The notes under the pieces are model-generated. The model was given only the letters and a program-made list of their open reading frames with translations. It had not been told where the DNA came from and ran no database searches. This document shows, piece by piece, positions 10,600 through 19,831 of a stretch of DNA of 64,000 nucleotides. The position numbers and the translations under genes are program-made. The DNA is from Conoideocrella luteorostrata (taxonomy: Eukaryota > Ascomycota > Sordariomycetes > Hypocreales > Clavicipitaceae): the NCBI GenBank assembly GCA_032433595.1, contig JASWJB010000196.1:18636-82635 (forward strand), in the 5' to 3' direction. Every line of letters begins with the position of its first letter. Positions within the stretch are counted from its first letter, which is position 1.

Positions 10600-11792
10600 A
10601 TGGCCATCAAGGACTACAAGTCGGGCGCCGCTAACGACGCCATGTTTTCGCCAGTTCCCCCGAATGATCATTATAGCATCTTCGCCGCGGCAAGGGCGGC
10701 CGAACTGGCAGCAGAAAAGGCAAAACAAAAAGCTGCCGATGAAGCAGCCGCCGCGGCCAAGAGGAAGGCTGAGCAGGATGCCAGAGACCTGGAGACCACC
10801 AGGACGGACAAGGCTAACCTGGAGAGCCGGGTCAGGACGCTCTTGAGTGAGGCTGGGAGTTCAGACACCAGGCTTGGCGAGATCCAGGCCGAGCTGGCGA
10901 CCTTGAAGCAGGATCTCAAGCAAGCACAGGCTTCGCGCGACGCCGCGCTGCAGACGGCCCAGGAAGAGAGGCAGCTTCGCGAGCAGTCCGAAAAACAGGT
11001 AAATGACGCTGGCATGGCGTTTAACAAAGCCCGGGGCGAGTGCGATAAACTCAAAGCAGACAAAGATGATGCCCTGAACGAGTTGTGCCAACTGAAACAG
11101 CCGCTGGATTGCAAGAATAACCTTGATCCGAGCTGTCACGACAGAATTGTCACGTTTGGGCTCTTGCGTCCTCCTTTCACTGCATTGGATTTTGGAGGAA
11201 GTATAACCCACCCTCCCCCCGGGCCCCCGGCCTCCCATCTCACGCTGCTCCTCTTCTACAGGCATGTTGTTGCTAACACCGGCTCGCTCGTCGCAGACTC
11301 GGGGAGGAAACCCCATGGCTGGGTGATTGACGCAAACAACGGTTCCCAAAAGCTTAGACTCCTGAAAACCAACCCTTCTGATCGCCACTCCCCTTGGACG
11401 ATTGACTGCGGTGGGCGCTATCTCGGCCTTAGTGGCGGTTCGAATTATGACGCTGCAAATTTGAAGAACCGCCAGGTTGGCAGTGACGGGCGAGCACAGG
11501 AATGGTACATCGGTCGTCTCGAAAAGGGGTGGATGTAAGGACTGACCAGCTAGCCCACCGAGTGCAAATGAAATTAACGCGAGCATGACATAAATAGGAT
11601 TCACAACGTCCGTTACGACATGGCTCTGGACATGGCTGATGGCTGGGCGAACTACAATGGGTATGTCAAATGTCATCCACGCCACACTGTGTACATGCTA
11701 ACTTTGCTCTTTTGCACCTCAGTAAAGCTTTGCGCGCTTTTAAGCGGGATGCGAGCAGTCCATGTCAGGTTTTTCTTATTATTATTCGATGA
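10600..11792 (+). CDS. Coiled-coil protein with C-terminal beta-trefoil (ricin-B-like) domain
   Basis: Exons 10600-11534, 11598-11660 and 11723-11792 give 355 residues. Residues 26-165 are a long Ala/Glu/Lys/Gln-rich heptad region (coiled coil). The remainder reads as a beta-trefoil lectin: GWVIDANNGSQKLRL, SPWTIDCGGRYLGLSGG, a QEWYI element like the QxW motif, then MALDMADGWANYNGKAL and DASSPCQ. This is the usual alternation of a buried Trp, an N-x-x-x-x-ALDM element and a Q-containing turn. The 3' end is uncertain: I stop at TGA 11790-11792 directly after SPCQ. Splicing a 37-nt intron (11769-11805) would instead extend the frame to 11949, giving 395 residues. The stretch about 11110-11262 reads open but ends in a good acceptor (CTACAG), so an unrecognised intron is possible. 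Position next to three MACPF-like genes suggests a lectin partner; that is inference. Confidence 0.55.
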
Positions 11793-13662
11793 TATTGATT
11801 TGCAGGTGTCTATGTCGTACGCTACTGTCTTGTTGTCTCCTGAAGTTCGGATCTGGCTTCAGTATCCTACGTGGTCAGTTCGCGGCCAGGTGCAACACCA
11901 ATATGGAGCTGCGACTCACAAGAGTCGGCGCTGGGTCAGTATCGAGTAACCAGCCGGTATCGGGCATTGACAATAGATTGCTGTATTCTGTTTTGAAGGT
12001 ATCTGAAACATGAGCAGTGGGAAACATGTAACAATTGTCACTCCTCAATGACGCCTCAAACCGAGGTATGATGGGGCCGAGATGAGAAAACATGCCTTTT
12101 CGAAATGCTCCCTCGTCTACCTTGTGTGCAGAGATGTCAAATTCCCCTTTTAAACTACGGGAATATATGGGTCAGGCCCATCTGTAACCATGGCTGCGGA
12201 ATGCTCCATTTCGGACTATTCAGTTTCCTATATTTGCTCCATGTTCTCTCGAACAGACCAAGGGACGGACATGAGCTGTGAAGATGCAAGATGCAATATC
12301 AGCGATGATCTGTATTTTCAGGTGCCGCATCAGAGCAGTCTAAGCCCGGTTTCACTTCTCTGGCGGTCTGAAGAGAGTTCGTGGCAAAGGCGACAGCAGC
12401 GTCCGCTGCACGAGAGGTCAATTCTGCATGCCCCTTGAAGGCCCAGATGGTCGGTCATCTCTGGGCCGTTTCCGGTCTACTATGTGATCATAAACCCTCT
12501 AGTACAGTATAGACCAGTACCTGCTCACGGGGTAATAATAGAAGCTCTTAGTATGACAGTCATTGTTATTGTTTCCAGCAGCCCCTGCCGTGCTGTTGCT
12601 TGAGCATGCTGATGTATTTATTATTAGACTGATGTCATGCGCAGGATCAGGGACAACAAGCACTGGCCTCGACGGCATGTTTACTGGTCGCCCTCCTCCA
12701 ATTTATCTCTCCGCCGATCACCGTCCAAGCCGCCATTGCTTTCGTAGGCGAGGGTCGAATCCCTTTTCTGAGCGCCGATCGCCATGAACCCTATTCACTA
12801 GTCCCGGCCAAGCGCCGTGTTGGTTGGCATCTTCCCCAGTCTCCTGCTGATCGGCTCCCTTGTTGCAAACCCTTTATTCCGTGCGGAGTACACGCTGCAG
12901 ATCGCCCGTTTACCACGCACAGCTCTAGCTAGGTGGCTGGGGGACAATGGAAAATAATACAATACCTGCCACGAGGCGAGGGACGTGGTAGTTAGTGGTA
13001 GCTAGGGCAATAATTACGTCACATCGGCTCATGGTGGGGGGAAAAGAAAATACGCAGAGAATGTGGTTCAGATCCGCTTGTTATCGCGTAGATGCAGAAG
13101 ACAATGTGTAGCGTCTGTAAGTATACCGTCAAGCGGCTACTGCTTCGCATAAGCTATTACCTACGCATTGATATATTATCCGCGCAGTCGTGTGCAAACG
13201 ATCAGATGACGGCCAGGCCATAGTCAACGCAGCAAAAATCGACATGTTGCGTGAAAAGGGTTATTCCGTCACTTGCACACTCATGGCGTAGTTCACGGTC
13301 CACACAATTCATGAGACACTTCTTCTACTAGCTGCCGCAGAGACAAGATGCGACGAAAGGGATGCAGATCAGGACATATTGATCCAAGGAGATTCTCATG
13401 GCAATGCAAAATCCAAGAAATATCCAATAGTACGCATAATACATATATATGCGAGATGTCGCGTATGAGTTCCATGGCAGAAAACTCATTTCCTTCATCG
13501 TTCTCTTCGTTTCTCATCACTCATTCGCCGCATTTCATTGTTTCGTTTGCAAAGCCAAACCTTCGGTTCTTTTTTTTCCCCCTTATCTGACAAATTCTGA
13601 ACGAAAAACAAGACAAACTTCCACAGCACTACAACACTACAACACTACAACACCACGACACA
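11793..13662. other. Long intergenic region, 1.87 kb
   Basis: No supported gene. The first about 160 bp may be an alternative last exon or 3' UTR of the beta-trefoil gene. The rest has scattered short frames without domains. From about 13440 it is the promoter of the secreted repeat protein, with a TATATAT sequence and a leader containing tandem ACTACAAC units. Confidence 0.5.
13442..13450 (+). promoter_or_regulatory. Possible TATA element upstream of the peptide-precursor gene
   Basis: CATATATAT lies about 210 bp before the ATG at 13663. The intervening leader is C/T- and A-rich, with three ACTACAAC repeats just upstream of the start. This is a motif match only. Confidence 0.3.
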
Positions 13663-14430
13663 ATGAAGTGTATCATCGTACCTCTTCTCTGTACCCTGAT
13701 ATCGGCAGCGCCGATCATCCAGGATAAACGCCAGCTGACCTCTGCCGTTAGCTCTCCCGTCGCAGCTCTTTCAGGCATCATAAATGAGGTAACTGATCCC
13801 TCTGGCCTCTTGAACGGCCTCGGACGGAAAGTGAGGCGTACCGACAATCAGGATCCCGAGAAGCGCCAGCTTGAAGGCCTCACGGCTGTTCTAGGTCAAC
13901 TTCTCAGCAGCCTTGAGGGAGGAGGAAACGGTAGCGGTGGCCTGCTTGGAGGGCTGAATCTGAAGCGCGATGAAACCAGGCAACCCGACAAACGCCAGCT
14001 TGGGGCCGTGACGGGACTCCTTCAAAATCTACTTGGTGGCCTTCTCAAAAGTAGCGGCTCGGGAGGATCCCCTAGCAGTGGCAAGCTGAGGCGAGGAGTC
14101 AACGACAATGAGGCCCGTCAGCTTGATCAAGTCACCGCTCTTCTTCAGGGACTTTTGGGTGGGCTTTTACAAGGCGGGGACGGTGGCTTGTTGAGCGGTC
14201 TCAATCTCAAGCGTGACGAGGATGAACGCATGGACAGGCGTCAACTCAACGCTGTCACAGGCCTGCTTCAACAACTTCTTGGCATTCTGAGCGGTAGGAA
14301 GAGCGACATTCTTGGTCGTGACGAGAATGGTGCTTATGACAAGCGCCAGCTCGAAGAAGTCACTGGTCTTTTGCAGAATCTTACCGGGCTTCTCAACGGT
14401 CAAGGAGGTCTTCTAGGCGCTCACAATTAG
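13663..14430 (+). CDS. Secreted Kex2-processed repeat protein (putative peptide precursor)
   Basis: A single exon of 255 residues. The N terminus MKCIIVPLLCTLISAAPI is a clear signal peptide. The mature part has six units that begin Gln-Leu, five of them right after a dibasic site: DKR-QLTSAV, EKR-QLEGLTAVLGQLL, DKR-QLGAVTGLLQNLLGGLL, AR-QLDQVTALLQGLLGGLL, RR-QLNAVTGLLQQLLGIL and DKR-QLEEVTGLLQNLTGLL. They are separated by Gly/Ser-rich and acidic spacers that often include LNLKRDE. Lys-Arg/Arg-Arg is the recognition site of the Golgi protease Kex2, so the protein should be cut into several leucine-rich, probably amphipathic peptides; a freed N-terminal Gln could become pyroglutamate. Fungal proteins of this architecture include pheromone, repellent-type and RiPP precursors. 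No tyrosine-containing dikaritin core and no UstYa-like gene is nearby. The peptides' activity is unknown. Confidence 0.75.
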   Translation: MKCIIVPLLCTLISAAPIIQDKRQLTSAVSSPVAALSGIINEVTDPSGLLNGLGRKVRRTDNQDPEKRQLEGLTAVLGQLLSSLEGGGNGSGGLLGGLNLKRDETRQPDKRQLGAVTGLLQNLLGGLLKSSGSGGSPSSGKLRRGVNDNEARQLDQVTALLQGLLGGLLQGGDGGLLSGLNLKRDEDERMDRRQLNAVTGLLQQLLGILSGRKSDILGRDENGAYDKRQLEEVTGLLQNLTGLLNGQGGLLGAHN

Positions 14431-16128
14431 GGTGACTAAATGGTCGCCGAGCAGTCCATCACTCGAGACGTATTGATCCTCGGTCGCTGGGTGCATACAG
14501 AGCGCAAAGACGGGCGGGGACCCGACTAGATAATTTTTTCTTTCCTTTGTCCTTTTTACTGGGCAGCATCTCGCTTGGACTTGAAACAACCGTCTCTCCG
14601 GACTAGAGTTGCTGTACGCTGGACGGTGACACCTAGACGCGATTGCAAAATATGTGTCAGCTCGCTCTAAGTTGTTGTCCGCGCTGGGGCGGTAATTAAG
14701 GGGCTTCAGGATGTGTGGTTTGATACAGCAGTAAGACCAATAAAACATACATTTTCTCTCTTTTTTTTCTTCTCTTTTTTTTCTTTTTATAAGAAACAAC
14801 AAGTGGATGATATCGGGATGTAGCATGTGAAGGTACAAGTATGCATGCAGCCCAGTCCAGCACACACGCACGCGTATAGGTGACAAGAGCAAGATGCTGT
14901 ACTTGGGTTTTGCAGAAGCAAGGTATAGAGAGGCAGTGACATAAAGGACAGAGGAAATTGTCCGTATGAAGTTCGATTTAAGATTAGCTACCCCGTAGAC
15001 AACCGCTTGCTTTTGGCGACTTCGCTTGAGAAGGACCAAGCAACTCAGCCTGTTAGCTCTGGCCCAGCCTCGCACATGCCGCATCTCCTTTGCTTTGCTT
15101 CCCGCTCTGTGTCTTACTCTCCATCTCTGTACCTCCTGCATGTGTATGTATCACTGTGGGCGCTCTAAAATCCAGTCATGCCATGGCTAGACCATGCGCG
15201 GAGCTTGGCTCTACAACAGCAGCTCTGCTTTTTATGAGACTCAATTATTATCTTGCATCGTAAAACGCCCATCCTGGTCTACGGCACGGTTTCACAGCCA
15301 AAAGCATCGTGTGGAGCGCATCACGCGTAATGCATCGCGGGTGCTCGTTAGCAGGGGTTATTCACAGTGATGAGGAGCGAAACAACAACAACTCAGACTC
15401 ATAAAACACACACCACGAAAAAGAAAACTAAGCAAAAAAATAAATCTCAAAAATTTGGCAACTATCGATCGAGAAAAACGAATAACTGCGGCAGACAATG
15501 ACTCTAAGAGTGACGGCATTGCGCAGTCCGTTAAAAGCAATACCCGGCCCATAAGAGTGGCTTGGCTCAGATTTGGTCGATTGTATTGGTCCATTTCTCC
15601 CCCATTGGTCTCACCTGCAATTATTGACGCCCACAATGTTAATTTGGTTGCTACATCTAGAAATCATCATTTTCTGGCAGCTGCTCTGCAAAGATTTCAA
15701 ATCATCGCTGTGTACTCCGTACGGACCACCCAGCCAGCCGATTCGTGTTGTAGTGGGTCGGCGCGGCTTCATCGTGCTGCGTTTGTCTTTCGAAAACCAG
15801 GCAAAAGGCAAAACTAGACAGCGTGAGACATATCCCAAGTGGACTTGGTGGGGAGACAGGCGACAAAACACCATAAATTAAGCTAAAACTTTAGACTTTA
15901 GAATTGCGGTCATCGTAGTCGTGTCCGTGGCCATCACGACCAGTCCGATGATCGCAAACAGGCAACACGTGTACACATACATACATATATAAGTCATGAC
16001 CTGAGGGCAAAGGTTTCAAGATCCTCTATTCTCTTGCTCTATAGCTCATTCACCCAACGAACTCTATTCTCTCCTTGAAAGCCAGTTGCTCCTCACAACG
16101 TCCATTCTCTTTTTAATTTACTCGAATC
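14431..16128. other. Intergenic region between two secreted-protein genes
   Basis: 1.7 kb without a supported gene. It contains T-rich tracts near 14757-14790, a minus-strand open frame (14413-15141) with no domain and poor codon character, and one GTACTCCGTACGG element at 15712-15724. The last about 150 bp are the promoter and C/T-rich leader of the acidic secreted protein. Confidence 0.5.
15986..15993 (+). promoter_or_regulatory. TATA box of the acidic secreted-protein gene
   Basis: TATATAAG lies 136-143 bp before the ATG at 16129 and is followed by a C/T-rich leader with CTCTATTCTCTTGC-type sequence, a typical arrangement for strongly expressed fungal genes. It is a motif match without expression data. 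Confidence 0.5.
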
Positions 16129-16932
16129 ATGAAGTTCATTGGTATCCTCTCCTTGTGCGCAGTCGCTGCTGCTGCACCTATCAACGTGGGTACACTGTAG
16201 CCTCGAGCCATGCGCAGACAATCTGCTAATATGTATGAACAGGGTCTTGATGGGATCGTGAAATCCGTTAGTGGGATTGCCAACAGCCGCGGCAGCAACG
16301 TTCCGGCTGTCCAGAATGACCGCGAGACGGAAGGCGCTGCAGATTGGGACGACAGCGAGGTTCCTGGCGATATTTCTCAACCGGACACCGAGCATGATCA
16401 GAGAACCGGTATCTTAGGCGGTCTTGGGCCTCTCGACAAACTCAATGTGAAGCGCGATGACGGTGATGTCGATGGCGAGATCGGTGATATCTGCAGTCCC
16501 GAGGACACCGAAACCGGTGAGCATCGTGGCGACGATGCTGAGCTTAATGCCAATGTGGAGACCGAGGTTGATTCCATGGACAAGCGAAGCACGTACGGTA
16601 ACATTGAAACCGACGATCGTCTGGAGAATCACGATAATGTCGACATTGCCGATGATGTCATCTACGCCGATGTCTACGGTGATGCTGTAGAGCGCCGTGA
16701 CGTTGATACTGACGTTGAACCTTATGCCAACGTCAATGCCAACATTGACGATCTCTCTAGCGGCGGTAGTGATGAATATACCAATACTCCTAAGTATACC
16801 AAAGGCAAGGATGAGGTTGGCCCCGATGGCCTGAGCAACCACGGTATCAACGATGAAGTCGATCCTTACGTTGATGCCAGTCTCCCTGGTTTCAATGACG
16901 ATGAATCTGTGACCGCCGGTGTCACGTACTAA
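16129..16932 (+). CDS. Acidic secreted protein with dibasic (Kex2-type) sites
   Basis: Exons 16129-16185 and 16243-16932 give 248 residues; the 57-nt intron has donor GTGGGT, a CTAAT branch point and acceptor ACAG. MKFIGILSLCAVAAAAPIN is a signal peptide. The mature chain is dominated by Asp, Glu, Asn, Gly and Val. It has dibasic sites NVKR-DD, DKR-ST and ERR-DV spaced by about 40-50 residues, and Tyr-containing segments such as STYGNIETDD, VIYADVYGD and EPYANVNANIDD. It has no recognisable enzyme domain. With the gene at 13663 it makes two neighbouring candidates for Kex2-processed secreted proteins, although these units are far less regular. It could instead be an intact acidic surface or matrix protein. 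Confidence 0.6.
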
Positions 16933-17731
16933 AGCCCAAGCTGCGACATTCGATATTCATGACAGTCACATGGCAGAGGCTTACAGCGAGGATCCCTTTC
17001 AATTTTTGCATTAGAGCGTTCAATTTTGCACTTCTCTGTCGCTACCACACTAGCCAATGAACAAAATAATATGCTGCATGTGTTACGGTCAGTGGTGGTG
17101 GGGGGTCGGACCTTGTGGGTACAGCAACGAAATGACTTCTGCAGCATATGTAGCTGTAGAGGATGGAGAGAAGGAGAGATGCAGCCGGCAGTTGTGATAG
17201 AATTTGAGCACAGTCAAAGTCAGCGAGACGGTTTTGCTTTCTGTTCACATAGAGACGCTGGATTCATATACTTCAACCGTACATAATTTGCATTCGGAGA
17301 ATGAGAACAACCATGTTGAAAAAAAAAAAAGGACTTAATACCTACTCTTCCAAAAGCTATTTCCCTCCTTGATTCTAGGACCTACACCCATATTTTTTTT
17401 TTCTATAGAGAACATTCCATGTGCTCAGAAAATAGATGTCTTCCATCAAACTCGAAGCCCAACGACCACTTACACGGCCAGATTCGGCTAGCGTTGTTTT
17501 CCCCACACCCCGCCATCCGGCCAATCTGAGCTCCTCGCGGATCAGGGGTCCGGGTTTCCGACGAGAGCCCCTTTCCTTTCAGTCGGCTGCATGTAATATT
17601 TTCACGCGAGCTTCAATTTCCATCCGATTCCCCCATATGCGCACACAAACAAACACGCTATTGTACATCACCAATTCGACACAGAGGACGGAGTACAAAG
17701 TACTCCGTATCAGGAACTTCTTCCCGGCGCC
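16933..17731. other. Intergenic region, 799 bp
   Basis: Between the acidic secreted protein and the sterol isomerase gene. It contains an A-run near 17319-17330, a T-run near 17393-17402 and, just 24 bp before the next start codon, a near-perfect inverted repeat of the CGGAGTAC element (17688-17708). No coding signal was found. Confidence 0.5.
17688..17708. repeat. Inverted repeat of the CGGAGTAC element
   Basis: Arms ACGGAGTAC and GTACTCCGT are separated by AAA, immediately upstream of the sterol isomerase ATG (17732). It could be a regulator site (inverted CGG triplets) or a small hairpin in the 5' UTR. Confidence 0.7.
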
Positions 17732-18766
17732 ATGGACGCCGCCCCCAATCACCCCTATCATCCCCCGACGGCGTCGATCCCGTCCTACGTCGCCAATGAG
17801 TCGTCCGTCCTTCGCCTCGTCGTCACATTTGGCGTCATGGTCGGTGTTGTGACCGGCCTGGCTTATTGGCAGACTGCGCAGAGCCCACTGCGTCTGAGGC
17901 CCATGGACAAGTTTGCTGTCGTGTGGTTTGCTCTGTGTAGGTTTTCTTCACTCGCGCATTGTTCCACTGAGACATGCATGAACGGTGGTGGTGTCGGCCG
18001 GGTTGGCTAATGTCGATGATGTGCTCCGTATTTAGGTGGTTTCTTGCACATTGGCTTTGAAGGTACGGAGTAAACCTATTTGCGGCCCACCTCTTTTTTT
18101 GGTTTGTCTGCCTGACTAACAGGAGAGAAAAGGCTACTATCTGTATAACCGCGCAAGTATCCCCCAGTTGCAGACCGTGTTTGGACAGCTCTGGAAGGAG
18201 TACACCCTATCCGACTCGCGGTATCTCACATTGGATGTTTTCACCGTGTGCATCGAAACCATAACTGTTGTGAGTACTCCGTAGGGAGAAACCGTGTTCC
18301 CTCATCCAAGTCCCCTTTCCCCCCCCCTCCCTTTTGTCTCCATGAAGTGAATCTGACTCTCGTTTCCTAGTTCGCATGGGGCCCGCTCAGCTGGCTCACG
18401 TACTTTGCCGTCCTGACCAACTCACCGTACCGCCACATCAACCAGGTCATTGTCTGCACCGCACACTTGTACGGTGTGGCTCTCTACTACAGCACCAGCC
18501 TGAGCGAGAGTGTGTCATTCAGCCGTCCAGAGTTCCTGTACTACTGGGTGTACTTTATTGGTCTGAATGCGCCCTGGGTGGTTGTCCCTCTTGGTATGTG
18601 TACTTTTTTTTTCCACCTATCCACCCACCCCTGTCCTATGCGTGACATACTGTGTAACAATTGGGGGCTAATCTCTCGGGTAGTGTTTCTATACGACAGC
18701 TATAATCAGACGGCAAAGGCTTTTCGCGCTCTGCAACTGCAGGAGGCCGAGCGCAAGGCGCAGTAA
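17732..18766 (+). CDS. Emopamil-binding protein-type C-8 sterol isomerase (EXPERA domain)
   Basis: Five exons (17732-17936, 18036-18062, 18133-18269, 18371-18593, 18684-18766) give 224 residues. The family moves the sterol double bond from C8 to C7 in the ER membrane. The residues known to matter in human EBP have counterparts at matching spacing: His73 and Glu77 (FLHIGFEGYY), Glu119 (VCIETITVFAWGP), and Asn189 and Trp192 (GLNAPWVVVP). Four hydrophobic segments fit the four-helix EXPERA fold, at about 30-50, 60-80, 112-140 and 180-200. The C terminus ends in AFRALQLQEAERKAQ, a short cytosolic helix. Fungal ergosterol synthesis normally uses the unrelated Erg2, so this gene may be an auxiliary or divergent EBP-like enzyme or sterol-binding protein. 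Three of its introns carry the CGGAGTA/TACTCCG element at a splice site. Confidence 0.85.
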
Positions 18767-19831
18767 AGCCCGCCTAGCTGTCAGGAGGGGGATGGGGGGG
18801 AGATTAACGTGCATGATGGTGCTCCCGATGCAAAGGCTATCTTTGCGACGTGATCATTGTACTCCGTAATCCGTATACTAGGCTAGGTATAGGGTATAGC
18901 CACGGTATCTGCGTGTTTTTCTTGTTGAAGAAAAGCAAGCAGTGCCTCGTTCGTGTCAGACTCAGAGTCACCCTGGCGGGTGCGACGGACACGTCTCAAC
19001 AAGTATGCCGCCGAGCCGTATCAAAATATCTTACTATCTTACTACACCATTCCACCGTGGCTGCCGATACACCACAAAACCAAGGGGGTACAATTGCGAC
19101 GCCACCACACGTACGCACACATGCAGCGGGCAGCCGTAGTCGAGACCCCGAGTCAATCAATGCGAGCCCAGTCTCCTCCTGTTGTGTGTGTGTGTGTGTG
19201 TGTGTATTGGCGCGCCGACACACAGAGTCAGACATGCTAGGCAGTGTAATCCGTAATCGGTGGATGTCTTGTTGCTTATTGGTGAACTGCCAAAGGCTTT
19301 CAGCTGCGCCAACGGCCTCAGCTTGTATATCCGGCCCGTCCGAGCCAAGAAGCAAATCATGCCGCACCGCTCAAATATGACGTGGGGTCTGCGCTGTTCA
19401 ATGGCTAACTCACTCCGTACGGTTACGACGACTACGAAATGGCTGAGGGGGCTTAGACTTAGACCCAAAAATGAAGTAATGAACCAATTTTAGACATTTA
19501 ATCACAGTCTGAGCAAGCGATCACCTGGTAGGGACTGCTCCCAAAGAGCTCCAGTTTGAAGTGTAGAAAATCTATCGGAGTCTTAGCTAGGACCACATGT
19601 TCTCTTAAACAATCTTGGTAGAAATAATCAAAAAACGAGCAGAAAGAAAATCTTCTGAAACAAAACACACAGAGTACACTTTCCCGGCAGTTTCCTGACT
19701 CCTCCTATCCCGAACCTCCAACGATGTCCAAAAAATCGACGCACCCTCTCATCCATGTATCTTGGCGTCCATTGGCGGCCGTTGGCAGCCATTGGCAGAA
19801 GTCGACTGACTCAACGATTCTGACTCTAGTT
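18767..19831. other. Intergenic region with a GT microsatellite
   Basis: 1.07 kb between convergent genes. It contains palindrome half sites at 18859-18868 and 19412-19422 and a (GT)n tract at 19181-19205. Open frames here have no recognisable domain. Confidence 0.5.
19181..19205. repeat. (GT)n microsatellite
   Basis: About twelve GT units in a row in intergenic DNA. Confidence 0.9.

Noticed and set aside
11762..12013. Alternative last exon of the beta-trefoil gene in another frame
   Set aside because: The frame (ending near 12013) does not restore a QxW element and would need an even less convincing intron than the two alternatives kept.
12737..12790. Possible tRNA T-arm (GGGTCGAATCCC) in the 12.7-kb gap
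   Set aside because: No matching acceptor stem, D-arm or anticodon arm could be found at the proper distances, and the loop lacks the standard TTC.
14413..15141. 242-codon open frame on the minus strand
   Set aside because: It overlaps the end of the secreted repeat gene and the A/T tracts downstream, gives Lys/Arg-rich low-complexity text without a domain, and has no splice support.
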